Assembly (NCBI RefSeq): GCF_900107675.1
Contig: NZ_FNRI01000004.1
Span: 248,001 to 312,000, forward strand
Source of the DNA: Alistipes timonensis JC136
GTDB lineage: Bacteria; Bacteroidota; Bacteroidia; Bacteroidales; Rikenellaceae
Reading direction: 5' to 3'
Length of the DNA: 64,000 bases
In this document: piece by piece, positions 1-8,198 of the stretch
How positions within the stretch are numbered: the stretch's first letter is position 1
How the letters are laid out: every line of letters starts with the position of its first letter
Made by a program: the position numbers and the translations under genes
The notes under the pieces: generated by a model
Seen by the model: the letters and a program-made list of their open reading frames with translations, nothing else
Database searches by the model: none
Told to the model about the DNA's origin: nothing

Positions 1-630
1 GCGGCTGGTCTGCAGCCACTCCACGGCGCGGGCCGAAGCGTTGTACTCCACGGGCAGCGTGACGAGCGAGAAGACCGCCGACATGGCGATCATGCCCACG
101 CCGATCCAGCAGAGGAGTTCGTTCTGCGTCGAGGCCAGGATCACCAGGCCCAGGATGATGACCCACGTGGCGGCCGACGAGGCGAACTGCACGACGGGAA
201 CCAGCTGCGAACGCAATACCAGCGGCGCATAGCCCTGCGCGTGCTGTACGGCGTGGCCGCACTCGTGGGCGGCTACGGCCGCTGCGGCGACGCTCGTCGA
301 CGAGTAGACCGAGTCGCTCAGGTTGATGGTCATCGTCTGCGGGTTGAAATGGTCGGTGAGATGACCGCCGACGTGCGTCACTTTTACGTTGTGGATGTTG
401 TTGTCGCGCAGCATCTTCTCGGCTACCTCGGCACCGGTCAGTCCGCCCGGGAACTGGACCTTCGAATACTTTTTGAACACCGACTGCAGGCGTGCCTGCA
501 CGATGAAGCCGATGACGCCGATGGCGATAATCAGCACGAACATGCCCATCGTGGCGGCCGAGTAGCTGATTCCGGCGCTCTCCTGGGTGTAATAGCCTGC
601 CTGGAGCAGTGCAATCATAGGAAATGTCAT
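1..630 (-). CDS. Neutral zinc metallopeptidase (YugP/Zn_peptidase_2 family), C-terminus cut by window edge
   Basis: I translated the minus strand from the ATG at 630; the frame is open to base 1, giving 210 residues with the 3' end missing. There is a hydrophobic segment near residues 28-44. The zinc motif HECGH follows an Ala-rich stretch (VAAHECGHAVQH), and two more membrane segments come after it. This order, membrane helix, HExGH, then helices, is that of the YugP/Zn_peptidase_2 membrane proteases of unknown substrate. The gene starts 8 bases after the stop of the SDR gene, so the two are probably co-transcribed. An ATG four codons in (position 618) is an alternative start. Confidence 0.85.
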   Translation of the reverse strand, partial: MTFPMIALLQAGYYTQESAGISYSAATMGMFVLIIAIGVIGFIVQARLQSVFKKYSKVQFPGGLTGAEVAEKMLRDNNIHNVKVTHVGGHLTDHFNPQTMTINLSDSVYSSTSVAAAAVAAHECGHAVQHAQGYAPLVLRSQLVPVVQFASSAATWVIILGLVILASTQNELLCWIGVGMIAMSAVFSLVTLPVEYNASARAVEWLQTSR

Positions 631-638
631 AGCGTTTT

Positions 639-1388
639 CTATTTTGTTTTGCGGTACGTGTAATAGGCTCCGGCCTGTTGGGCGGGCATCAGTACCATAT
701 CATTAACGTTCATGTGCGCGGGTAATTGTGCTGCCCATGCGATCGCTTCGGCGATGTCGTCGCCGGTGAGGGGCTCGACGCCCGTGTAGACCGCGTCGGC
801 GCGCTCCTTGTCGCCGTGGAAGCGGACCTCGGAAAACTCCGTCTCGACCATCCCCGGACGGATTTCGGTCACTTTGATCCCGGCCGACAGCAGGTCGGCC
901 CGCATCGACTGCGAAATGGCGTGCACGGCGTGTTTCGAGGCGCAGTAGACCGCGCCGTTCTCGTAGGCTTCGGTCCCGGCGATCGAGCCGATGTTGAAGA
1001 TATGCCCGCCGCCCGCGGCGACCATCTTCGGGGCGATGACGCGCGTGACGTACAGCAGCCCTTTGACGTTGGTGTCGATCATGGCGTCCCAGTCGCGGGT
1101 GTCGCCTTGGTCGATGTGTTCCAGTCCGGCGGCCAGTCCCGCGTTGTTGACCAGCAGGTCGACCCGTCCGAGTGGTTCGAGGTTCCGGCGCACCTCCTCT
1201 TCGGAGCGCACGTCGAACACGAGCGTCGTGCAGCGGCCTCCCGCGGCTTCGATCTCGGCTTTCAGCGCCGCGAGACGTTCGGCACGCCGTCCGGTGACCG
1301 TGACGGCATATCCTTCTTTCGCAAGCCGGAGCGCCGCGGCGCGTCCGATGCCCGACGTCGCACCCGTAATAAGAGCTTCCTTTTTCAT
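639..1388 (-). CDS. Short-chain dehydrogenase/reductase (YdfG-like SDR)
   Basis: The 249-residue length is standard for classical SDRs. The nucleotide-binding Gly motif (TGATSGIG) is at residues 8-15, NNAG at 81-84, catalytic Ser at about 135, and the YxxxK pair at Tyr148/Lys152. The arginine-rich stretch after the second beta strand (TGRRAERL) suggests NADP(H) preference. The family reduces carbonyls or oxidises alcohols in the cytoplasm, and YdfG itself acts on 3-hydroxy acids such as serine and malonic semialdehyde. The substrate here cannot be read from sequence. It is the first gene of a probable two-gene unit with the downstream metallopeptidase. Confidence 0.9.
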   Translation of the reverse strand: MKKEALITGATSGIGRAAALRLAKEGYAVTVTGRRAERLAALKAEIEAAGGRCTTLVFDVRSEEEVRRNLEPLGRVDLLVNNAGLAAGLEHIDQGDTRDWDAMIDTNVKGLLYVTRVIAPKMVAAGGGHIFNIGSIAGTEAYENGAVYCASKHAVHAISQSMRADLLSAGIKVTEIRPGMVETEFSEVRFHGDKERADAVYTGVEPLTGDDIAEAIAWAAQLPAHMNVNDMVLMPAQQAGAYYTYRKTK

Positions 1389-1617
1389 ATCGAACCCTTT
1401 GTTTGCCGCAAAGATAGGAAAAAACGAGCGGTTTCGAAATACTTCCCGGATGATAAAAGTGGTGTTACGATGTTAATCGGTACAAAAAAGCCGGACTGTT
1501 CCAAAACCGGATTGCAGGGGCTTTGTAAAACCTTCCGACTCATAAAAGTGTCGTCACGACACCCGAAATACGAAATTTATATGTTACTTTGCATAAATTT
1601 TCTGCAAAACAACTGCC

Positions 1618-2862
1618 ATGAATCTCGCCTTTTTCATCGCACGCCGTATGGCGAAGCCCTCCCCGGAGAACAAGCCCGGGGTGATGGAGCGCATCGCCGT
1701 GGTGTCGGTGGCGCTGGGTGCGGCGGTGATGATCCTCGCGATGGCCGTCATCATGGGGTTCAAACGCGAAGTGGCGCACAAGATGACGGGCTTCGCCGCC
1801 CACGTCTCGGTGACCGACGTGCGGGGTGTCAACGCCCTCGATTCGGAACCCGTGCACCGCAGCGCGCACCTCGAGGAGCTGATCCGCGCGACCGACGGCT
1901 TCGAGGCGATGGCTCCCTATGCCGTGAAGGGCGGCATCGTCCGCACGGCCGACGCCGTGGGCGAGGTGATGCTCAAAGGCGTCGAGGGGGATTACGACTG
2001 GTCCTATTTCCGCGAATGGCTTGTCGACGGCGAGCTGCCCCGCGTGGGCGATTCGGTGCGCACGAAAGACATCCTCTTGTCGCGTTCGCTGGCCGACAGG
2101 CTGCTGCTCGGGGTGGGCGACAAGGTCGAGATGCTCTTCGTCGAGCCGGGCGAAATGCCCCGCCGCGACCGCTTCAAAGTGGCAGGCGTCTACGCCTCGG
2201 GGATGGAGGAGATGGACGGCATGGTGGTCGTCACGGACATCCGCAACGTGCAGCGGTTGTCGGACTGGGGGCCGGACGAGATATCCGGTTACGAAATCCG
2301 GACCCGCGACCTGCGCGACGCCGCGGCCTTTGCCCGCACGCTCGGGCGGACGCTGCTCTACGACGACGAGGAGGGGACCGAGAACCTCGCGGTGACGAGT
2401 GTCACGGAGCGTTATGCCAACATTTTCGACTGGCTGAAGGCCCATGACGTGAACGCCGCCGTGATTATCGTCATCATGCTGGTTGTGGCCTTCTTCAACA
2501 TGGCTTCGGCGCTGCTGATCCTGGTGCTGGAACGCACCCGCATGATCGGGCTGCTGAAAGCCCTCGGAATGCGCAGCGGCGAGCTGCGGCGCATCTTCCT
2601 CTGGCGGGCGGGCTTCGTCACGCTGCGGGGACTGGCGTGGGGCAATGCCGTCGGACTGGGGCTGTGTCTGGTGCAGAAGTGGACCCATTTAATAAAACTC
2701 AGCTCGGAGGGCTACCTGCTCTCGGAGGTGCCCGTGTCGCTGGGGTGGGGATGGTGGCTGGCGCTGAACGCCGGGTTCATCGCCGCGATCGTCGCCCTGC
2801 TGATGATCCCGACGGCCGTGGTGTCCGGCGTGAAACCCGAAGAAACGATTAGATACGAATGA
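1618..2862 (+). CDS. ABC transporter permease, FtsX/LolC-LolE type
   Basis: This 414-residue protein has one N-terminal membrane helix (about 24-46), a periplasmic domain of about 220 residues, and three C-terminal helices (about 279-302, 337-360, 379-405). That is the MacB/FtsX permease layout. The segment after the second helix (LERTRMIGLLKALGM) is the coupling region typical of FtsX permeases that meet the ATPase. LolC/LolE-like lipoprotein release is a reasonable guess, but no ATPase gene is adjacent, so the partner must be elsewhere. It overlaps the next gene by 4 bases (ATGA), indicating translational coupling. A near-consensus -7 box (TTACTTTG) lies about 35 bases upstream. Confidence 0.85.
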   Translation: MNLAFFIARRMAKPSPENKPGVMERIAVVSVALGAAVMILAMAVIMGFKREVAHKMTGFAAHVSVTDVRGVNALDSEPVHRSAHLEELIRATDGFEAMAPYAVKGGIVRTADAVGEVMLKGVEGDYDWSYFREWLVDGELPRVGDSVRTKDILLSRSLADRLLLGVGDKVEMLFVEPGEMPRRDRFKVAGVYASGMEEMDGMVVVTDIRNVQRLSDWGPDEISGYEIRTRDLRDAAAFARTLGRTLLYDDEEGTENLAVTSVTERYANIFDWLKAHDVNAAVIIVIMLVVAFFNMASALLILVLERTRMIGLLKALGMRSGELRRIFLWRAGFVTLRGLAWGNAVGLGLCLVQKWTHLIKLSSEGYLLSEVPVSLGWGWWLALNAGFIAAIVALLMIPTAVVSGVKPEETIRYE

Positions 2863-3575
2863 AACCCTACAACACAGATCAGACCAAAAAGGAGGAGGTC
2901 CGTGAGATGTTCGACAACATCGCGCCGCGATACGACCTGCTGAACCATACGCTTTCGGTAAACATCGACCGCATCTGGCGGCGCCGCGCGGTGAACGAGG
3001 TGCGGCGCGCGAAACCCCGCCGCATTCTCGACGTGGCGACCGGCACGGGCGATCTGGCGATCGCCATGGCGCGCCGGATCGAGGGCGTGCAGGTGATGGG
3101 GGTCGATCTCTCGGAGGCGATGCTCGCCGTGGCGCGCCGCAAGGTCGAGGCCCGGGGGCTGGACAACCGCATCGTCCTCGAAAGGGGCGATGCCGAGCAC
3201 CTCGCCGTGGCCGACGCTTCGGTCGATGCGGCGACCGTCGCATTCGGAGTGCGCAATTTCGGCGACCTCGCGGCCGGACTGCACGAGCTCGCCCGCACAA
3301 TAAAACCCGGGGGCAAAGTCGTTATCCTGGAGTTCTCGCGGCCCCGCAACCGGGTGTTCCGGGCATTGTACGAGTTCTACTCCTACAAGATTCTGCCCCG
3401 CATCGGCGGGCTGGTGTCGCGCGACAAACGGGCCTACGAATACCTGCCGGCCTCGGTCGGGGAGTTTCCCGCCCCGGCGGAGTTTCTGGGAATGATGGAA
3501 AAGGCGGGGTTTCGCAATTGCCGGGCGAGAAGCCAGAGTTTCGGGATCGCGCAAATATATATAGGAGAGCGATGA
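2859..3575 (+). CDS. menG: Demethylmenaquinone methyltransferase
   Basis: The 238-residue class I SAM methyltransferase has motif I ILDVATGTGDLA at residues 56-67. It also has UbiE signatures: FDNIAPRYDLLNHTLS near the N-terminus and VAFGVRNFGD in the middle. It methylates demethylmenaquinone to menaquinone in the last step of vitamin K2 synthesis at the cytoplasmic membrane; Bacteroidales use menaquinone only, so MenG is the better name than UbiE. The start overlaps the permease stop and the stop overlaps the next start (ATGA at both junctions), so it sits in a tight operon. Confidence 0.95.
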   Translation: MKPYNTDQTKKEEVREMFDNIAPRYDLLNHTLSVNIDRIWRRRAVNEVRRAKPRRILDVATGTGDLAIAMARRIEGVQVMGVDLSEAMLAVARRKVEARGLDNRIVLERGDAEHLAVADASVDAATVAFGVRNFGDLAAGLHELARTIKPGGKVVILEFSRPRNRVFRALYEFYSYKILPRIGGLVSRDKRAYEYLPASVGEFPAPAEFLGMMEKAGFRNCRARSQSFGIAQIYIGER

Positions 3576-4078
3576 GAAAATTTTTGTTATACCTGTTGCT
3601 GCTGGCGGCGGCGGTGTCGGCGACTTCGTGCCGCAGGGCCGTCGAGAAGGCGCAGCGCAACATCCGCTTCGAGGGGATCGAGAAGATCGAGCGCCAGGGG
3701 TTGACCGGCGCCGAGATGGTCGTGCGGGTGATGAACAACACGGGCTACAAGCTGCAGCTCGGCATGGCCGAGATCGACATTGACTATGCCGGAGGTCGTG
3801 TGGGGACGATCGTGCTGCGCGAGCCGGTCGAAGTGCCGCGACGCACGACGGGCAGTTTCCGGACGCTGTGGCGGGTGAAAATATCCGACCCGCTGGCGCT
3901 CTACGTGCTGCTCCGGAAAGTCGAGGCGGGGGACCTTTCGCAGATCGGCGTCGCCTATGCCCTGGAAGGGCGCGGAGGCCCGGCGCCCGTAAAAATTTCG
4001 CACGACAGGATGCCGTTGTCGGAATTTTTGAATACCTTTGGCCTTACGTTGCAGGATGTTAAAAATCAATTGAAGTGA
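3572..4078 (+). CDS. Small LEA_2-like lipoprotein of unknown function
   Basis: The start chosen is the ATG at 3572 that overlaps the menG stop and follows GGAGAGCG; an in-frame start at 3518 lies deep in menG and is unlikely. The 168-residue product has a signal peptide ending in SATSC, a lipobox that predicts an outer-membrane or periplasmic lipoprotein. The body alternates charged and hydrophobic residues (for example VVRVMNNTGYKLQLGMAEIDIDYAG). This resembles the LEA type 2 beta-sandwich found in many Bacteroidota lipoproteins. No enzymatic motif is visible. It is coupled to the next gene by a TGATG overlap. Confidence 0.7.
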   Translation: MRKFLLYLLLLAAAVSATSCRRAVEKAQRNIRFEGIEKIERQGLTGAEMVVRVMNNTGYKLQLGMAEIDIDYAGGRVGTIVLREPVEVPRRTTGSFRTLWRVKISDPLALYVLLRKVEAGDLSQIGVAYALEGRGGPAPVKISHDRMPLSEFLNTFGLTLQDVKNQLK

Positions 4079-4542
4079 TGCGCAGATTGTCGATCCTTAC
4101 CCTGATGCTCCTGTGTGCGGCCGTTTCGCTCCGCGCACAGTCGCTCGACGCTTTCAAACAACGGCTGGCCGAACCCGTCGCCGGGGCCGCGCTTTTCGGC
4201 CGTGCCCAGGTGACCGTCACGGAGCACGGCGATGCCGCGCGCGCCGTAGCCGACGCAACACGCGCCGGACAGCAGTTGCAGATACGCGGCCATCGCGTCT
4301 GCATCTTTTCGGACAACGGGCCCGAAGCCCGCAACGGGGCTTTTGCCGCCCAGAAACTTTTCGAGGAGACCTATCCCGACGTGAAGGTTTACATGGACTA
4401 CAAGATTCCCTATTTCGTCGTTTCGGTCGGGGACTGCCTGAGCGAAGAGGAGGTGGTGATGCTGAAAGGCCGTGTGACGGGAACCTTTCCGAAAGCGTTC
4501 CTGAAGAATGTGGAATTTCCAATTTCGAACCTTTTGGACTAA
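4078..4542 (+). CDS. Secreted SPOR-like domain protein
   Basis: The ATG at 4078 overlaps the preceding stop; a GTG one codon earlier would also fit. The 154-residue product has a signal peptide ending near SLRAQ. The C-terminal half reads HRVCIFSDNGPEARNGAFAAQ...YPDVKVYMDYKIPYFVVSVGD, which is the pattern of a SPOR domain: a cytosolic-face beta strand, a helix that skips residues, then Y-x-V-x-x-G. SPOR domains bind denuded peptidoglycan at the septum. It is the last gene of the operon that starts with the FtsX-like permease. Envelope or division-site placement is inference from the domain. Confidence 0.65.
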   Translation: MRRLSILTLMLLCAAVSLRAQSLDAFKQRLAEPVAGAALFGRAQVTVTEHGDAARAVADATRAGQQLQIRGHRVCIFSDNGPEARNGAFAAQKLFEETYPDVKVYMDYKIPYFVVSVGDCLSEEEVVMLKGRVTGTFPKAFLKNVEFPISNLLD

Positions 4543-4576
4543 GAAATGTCCGTTTTCGAAAAATATACGTTTTTTC

Positions 4577-4607
4577 TTTGCTTATTTCTGGCGAATATAT
4601 ATCTTTG
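4577..4607 (+). promoter_or_regulatory. Bacteroidetes-type promoter of the Cys-rich lipoprotein gene
   Basis: TTTG at 4577-4580 and TATCTTTG at 4600-4607 are separated by 19 bases. This matches the Bacteroidota -33 TTTG / -7 TAnnTTTG consensus. It lies about 40 bases before the ATG at 4647. Confidence 0.75.
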
Positions 4608-4646
4608 CGGCGTTACTGAACAACTAATTTCTAAACATTTAGCGCT

Positions 4647-4880
4647 ATGAAAAAGATTTTCTCTTTTGTTGTCGTTATGGCTGCCGTCGCTATGGTAAGC
4701 TGCTGCGGTAATTCGAACAAGAAGGCTGCTGAAGGTGCTGCTGCCGAGGCTGCTGCCGCCACGACCGAGGCTGCCGCCTGCTGCGCCGAGAAATGCGACT
4801 CGACGAAGGCTTGCTGCGCCGAGAAGTGCGATTCGACGAAAGCCTGCGCCGAGAAGCCCTGCTGCGAGAAGGCTGAGTAA
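4647..4880 (+). CDS. Cys/Ala-rich mini-lipoprotein with tandem CDSTKA repeats
   Basis: The 77-residue product has a hydrophobic signal ending in VSC, a likely lipobox. An Ala/Glu/Thr low-complexity stretch follows, and then a Cys-rich tail. The unit CCAEKCDSTKA occurs twice and a third partial copy (CAEKPCCEKAE) ends the protein. About ten cysteines remain after the signal, often as CC pairs. It has its own promoter and a good downstream terminator, so it is a real transcript. Metal binding or disulfide cross-linking at the cell surface is only a guess. I do not recognise a family. Confidence 0.75.
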   Translation: MKKIFSFVVVMAAVAMVSCCGNSNKKAAEGAAAEAAAATTEAAACCAEKCDSTKACCAEKCDSTKACAEKPCCEKAE

Positions 4881-4903
4881 TTTCCGGTTGGGTTTGAGAG
4901 TGA

Positions 4904-4930
4904 GGGAGGTTCGAAAGAATCCCCCTTTTT
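4904..4930 (+). terminator. Intrinsic terminator after the mini-lipoprotein gene
   Basis: GGGAGGTTC (4904-4912) pairs with GAATCCCCC (4917-4925) around a GAAA loop, with one mismatch and one G-U. Five T follow. Confidence 0.75.
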
Positions 4931-4998
4931 CATTATAGATAAAAGCCGTGTCTCCGGCGCGGTAAGTGCAAGGAGTGTCCTTATTAAAAATAGCTGCC

Positions 4999-5613
4999 AT
5001 GAAAGTATTGCTTATCAACGGAAGCCCCCGGCGCGAGGGGAACACCTTCATCGCGCTTTCGGAAGTGGCCCGTACGCTCGAAGCCGAGGGTCTCGAAGCT
5101 GAAATCGTATCGATCGGTGCCAAAGCCGTGCAGGGGTGCATCGCCTGCGGAAAGTGCACGGAACTGGGCCGCTGCGTCTTCAAAGACGCGCTCTACAACG
5201 AAGTGCGTGAAAAACTCGCCGGGGCCGACGCCCTTGTGGTCGGGTCGCCGGTCTATTATGCCGGGCCGAACGGATCGCTGTGCGCGCTGTTGGACCGGTT
5301 GTTCTACTCCTGCGGGAACCTGCTGGCCTACAAGCCCGCGGCTGCGGTGGCCGTCTGCCGCCGGGGCGGGGCGAGCGCGACGTTCGACCGGCTGAACAAA
5401 TACTTTACGATCTCGAACATGCCCGTCGTCTCGTCGCAGTATTGGAACTGTGTCCACGGACGGCTTCCCGGCGAAGCGGCGCAGGACGCCGAGGGACTTC
5501 AGACGATGCGGGTGCTGGCGCGCAACATGGCGCGCGTGCTCCGGGCCGGACTGCTGGCCGGGGCGGGGCTTCCGGAACCCGAGGAACGGGTGGTGACGAG
5601 CTTCATCCGGTAG
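4999..5613 (+). CDS. Flavodoxin-like / NADPH-dependent FMN reductase family protein
   Basis: The 204-residue protein starts MKVLLINGSPRREGNTF, the FMN-phosphate loop of the iron-sulfur-flavoprotein/FMN-reductase superfamily. The segment CIACGKC is the Cys pair common in multimeric flavodoxin WrbA-like and iron-sulfur flavoproteins. GSPVYYAGPNG is the second flavin-contact loop. Expected role: cytoplasmic NAD(P)H-dependent flavin reduction; substrate unknown. The ATG at 4999 is preferred over an in-frame start at 4966 because the protein family begins directly at the first beta strand. Confidence 0.85.
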   Translation: MKVLLINGSPRREGNTFIALSEVARTLEAEGLEAEIVSIGAKAVQGCIACGKCTELGRCVFKDALYNEVREKLAGADALVVGSPVYYAGPNGSLCALLDRLFYSCGNLLAYKPAAAVAVCRRGGASATFDRLNKYFTISNMPVVSSQYWNCVHGRLPGEAAQDAEGLQTMRVLARNMARVLRAGLLAGAGLPEPEERVVTSFIR

Positions 5614-5637
5614 GAATTTGCGCCGCTCCCAAAACAA

Positions 5638-5664
5638 AAAGGGTTGCACAAAGTGCAACCCTTT
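5638..5664. terminator. Bidirectional intrinsic terminator between the reductase gene and tRNA-Ser(GGA)
   Basis: AAAGGGTTGCAC (5638-5649), loop AAA, then GTGCAACCCTTT (5653-5664): a perfect 12-bp stem with A and T tracts on both sides. It suits both the rightward reductase gene and the leftward tRNA gene. Confidence 0.9.
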
Positions 5665-5683
5665 CGTTTGGAAATCAATTTTG

Positions 5684-5771
5684 CGGAAAGAAGGGGATTC
5701 GAACCCCTGAAACCCTTTAGGGGTTTACTCGCTTTCCAGGCGGGCCAGTTCAACCACTCCTGCATCTTTCC
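5684..5771 (-). tRNA. tRNA-Ser (anticodon GGA)
   Basis: On the minus strand the acceptor stem GGAAAGA pairs with TCTTTCC, followed by discriminator G. The anticodon loop is CTGGAAA, so the anticodon is GGA. The long variable arm (AAACCC-CTAA-style hairpin) and the T arm GGGGTTCGAATCCCC are typical of type II tRNA-Ser. CCA is not encoded. One pair of the anticodon stem reads as C28-A42, a mismatch. Confidence 0.95.
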
Positions 5772-5885
5772 GAAAGGTGCCCCAAAAGTACGCAATATTT
5801 CCCGATTCTGCAAATGGCGACCCCGATTTTCTGCGGAAAGCCCTGTGTCGGACCGGTTTTGCTCCCGGATTATCGACTGTGCGGG

Positions 5886-8198
5886 TCAGAAAGGATAGCC
5901 GATGGCCAGGTGGAAGCCCAGGCCGTCTTTGAAACTGGAGATGTTGTAATAACCCTTTTTGTCCGGATTCGGGTAGGGGGTGTGCAGACCGATGCCGAGG
6001 TCGGCGCGGATGACCAGGACGCTGATGTCGTAACGCAACCCGAAGCCGGTGCCCAGTGCGATCTCGTTCAGGAAGCCTTTCCATTTCAGCTCCGCACCCG
6101 GGCGCTTGGGGTCGTTCTTCAGCAGCCAGATGTTGCCGGCGTCGAGGAATACGGCCCCGCCGAGCTTCCCGAGGAGCCCGAAGCGGTATTCGACGTTGGC
6201 TTCCAGTTTGAAATCACCCGTCTGGTCGAGGTAGCCGTTGCGGTCGTCGCGGGGCGGGCGGTAGCTGCCGGGGCCCAGCGAACGCACCGTGAAGGCCCGG
6301 ATGCTGTTGGCGCCGCCGATGTAGAACTGTTCGCTGTAAGGCATCACCTCCGAATTGCCGTAGGCATAGCCCACACCGACGAGCAGGCGCGTCGCCAGCC
6401 AGTTGTTGCGGTGGCCGAGGCGGTGGTAGAATTTCAATTCGCTCACCTCCTTGGCGAACTGCGAGAAGCGGTTGCCGAAGAGGTGCTGGGGCTGCCGCTC
6501 GCCGAAGGCCCGCAGGATGCCCGAGAGGAGGTTTCCCGCCGAAGTGACGCTGTTCTGCCAATAGAGGCGGCGGTTGCCCGTGGCGCCGTAGGTCTTGTCG
6601 AACGTGTAGGTGTAGCCGATCGACGGCACGAACTGGTTGCGGAAGCTCATGGCGATAGCCGGATTCTCGTCCATCGTGCGGTCGAAGGATTCGGTCGTGT
6701 GCAGCAGTTTGTTGTAGGTGAGTTTGAAGACCGTCAGCCCGTGGCGGCTGTAAGGCGAAGTCTGGAAATTGTAGCCCGCCGAGCCGCTGAAGGCGATCAG
6801 CCGGAAGAAGCTGGGGCGGTTCATCAGGTCCACGCCCAGTTGGAACGAGGTGCTTCCCGGATAGCGCAGGCGGCGTGTCATGGACTCCGGCAGCAGCAGT
6901 CGCGGGATGTTGAGGTTGGCGTTCAGCCCCAGTTCGTAGGAGTTCAGCCGCGAGGAGCGGCCTCCGGAATTCCGGTTGCCCGTCTGCCATTCGTAGGAGC
7001 CGTTGAGTTTCAGGGCGAGGACCTCGCCGCCCCGGAAGAGGTTGTTGTTGCTGAGTTTGAAGGTGATGCCCGGACCGATGAAACTGTTCGACTTGGTGGT
7101 CACGTCGGTCTCGAGGGCCGCTTCGAGGGGGTAGTCGAACTGCGCTTCGAGCGTGACGTCGAGCGTGTCGGCGCCCCGCAGGGAGTCGAGCGGCGTGACG
7201 CTCAGGTTGACCGAACGGAAAATACCCAGCTTGTTGAGACTGGTCTGCGTGCGGCTCTGGGCATCGACGGTGAAGAGCTGGCCGGGTTCGAGGGCGAGCG
7301 CCCGGGCCAGGATTTTGGGGCGTATCTTCATCGGTTGCTGGGCGATGACCGTTGCGTTGCGCAGCCGGAGGGTGTCCGTCGGGCCGGGGCGGATGTTGGT
7401 CAGACGGACGGTGATGTCGCCCACGCGGTAGGGTTTGAGGGCCACCGCGGGGATGTTCGGTTTGAGATTCAGCCGCACGGCCACCCGCTGCGGCGAGATC
7501 GTTGTGTCGGCGAGGTATTCGAGGTATTCCGGACGGAAATAGTAGTAGCCCCGGTTGCGCAGGAGCCGCGCGATGCGCTGCCGTTCGAGCGTGAGGGTGT
7601 CGAGGTTGTACTGCGCGCCCGTGCGGAGCAGCGAGGTAGCGTGCATGCTGTCGACCAGGGGTTTCAGCCCGCCCTCGACCGCCGGGTAGGAGATCTCCGC
7701 GTAGCGGAACGGCGGCGCGATCCGGAGCGTGTAGTTCACCTTGGCTTTGCGGCCGTGCTTGCGGTAGAGCAGGGAGTCCGAGGCCCGGGAGCCGAAATAG
7801 CCGTAGTTTTCGAGAACCTGCTCGGCGACCCGCGTGCGCAGTTCGGGCTGTACTTTGGAGATCAGCACGGGCTGTTTGGCCAGCCGCTTGTAGAACCAGT
7901 ATTTGAATCCCTTTTCTTTCGGCGTGTAGAAATAGTTCCACGCCCACAGGCCGACCGGCAGAGGCGTACGCAGGTAAGGGCTGTAAAGCGGGTTGTTCGG
8001 AGCCACGGAGAGGGGCTCCTTCACGGCCGATTCGGCGGCTGCCGAGAGCACGACGCCCGAGTCGGGTTCGATGCGGATTTTCTTCACACCCGTGTACAGA
8101 ACCTCGTCCGCCCCCAGGCGCCGGGTGGTGGAGCAGGCCGCGAGCAGCGCGGCGGCGGCAAGCAGGACGATGCTATTTCGGATGTTCTTCGGATTCAT
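5886..8198 (-). CDS. tamL: TamL: BamA/TamA-family outer-membrane lipoprotein
   Basis: This 770-residue protein begins with a lipoprotein signal whose lipobox is LAAC (Cys22). That is the feature that separates Bacteroidota TamL from proteobacterial TamA. POTRA-like repeats span roughly residues 30-370 (two-strand/two-helix modules such as ILARALALEPGQLFTVDAQS). A C-terminal 16-strand barrel of the BamA superfamily follows, ending in the aromatic residues AIGYPF. Expected role: with TamB, it moves lipids and/or assembles outer-membrane proteins. It overlaps the tamB gene by 26 bases and is downstream of it in the same transcript. Confidence 0.92.
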   Translation of the reverse strand: MNPKNIRNSIVLLAAAALLAACSTTRRLGADEVLYTGVKKIRIEPDSGVVLSAAAESAVKEPLSVAPNNPLYSPYLRTPLPVGLWAWNYFYTPKEKGFKYWFYKRLAKQPVLISKVQPELRTRVAEQVLENYGYFGSRASDSLLYRKHGRKAKVNYTLRIAPPFRYAEISYPAVEGGLKPLVDSMHATSLLRTGAQYNLDTLTLERQRIARLLRNRGYYYFRPEYLEYLADTTISPQRVAVRLNLKPNIPAVALKPYRVGDITVRLTNIRPGPTDTLRLRNATVIAQQPMKIRPKILARALALEPGQLFTVDAQSRTQTSLNKLGIFRSVNLSVTPLDSLRGADTLDVTLEAQFDYPLEAALETDVTTKSNSFIGPGITFKLSNNNLFRGGEVLALKLNGSYEWQTGNRNSGGRSSRLNSYELGLNANLNIPRLLLPESMTRRLRYPGSTSFQLGVDLMNRPSFFRLIAFSGSAGYNFQTSPYSRHGLTVFKLTYNKLLHTTESFDRTMDENPAIAMSFRNQFVPSIGYTYTFDKTYGATGNRRLYWQNSVTSAGNLLSGILRAFGERQPQHLFGNRFSQFAKEVSELKFYHRLGHRNNWLATRLLVGVGYAYGNSEVMPYSEQFYIGGANSIRAFTVRSLGPGSYRPPRDDRNGYLDQTGDFKLEANVEYRFGLLGKLGGAVFLDAGNIWLLKNDPKRPGAELKWKGFLNEIALGTGFGLRYDISVLVIRADLGIGLHTPYPNPDKKGYYNISSFKDGLGFHLAIGYPF

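Noticed and set aside
726..2447. Long plus-strand open frame of 573 codons across the SDR gene and into the permease gene
   Set aside because: It is antisense to the SDR gene and out of frame with the permease; composition (Arg/Asp/Gly-rich) is typical of GC-rich shadow frames.
4780..4870. Repeats in the mini-lipoprotein gene considered as a CRISPR-like or tandem repeat array
   Set aside because: They are in-frame codon repeats inside a protein with promoter and terminator; only two and a half units and no spacers.
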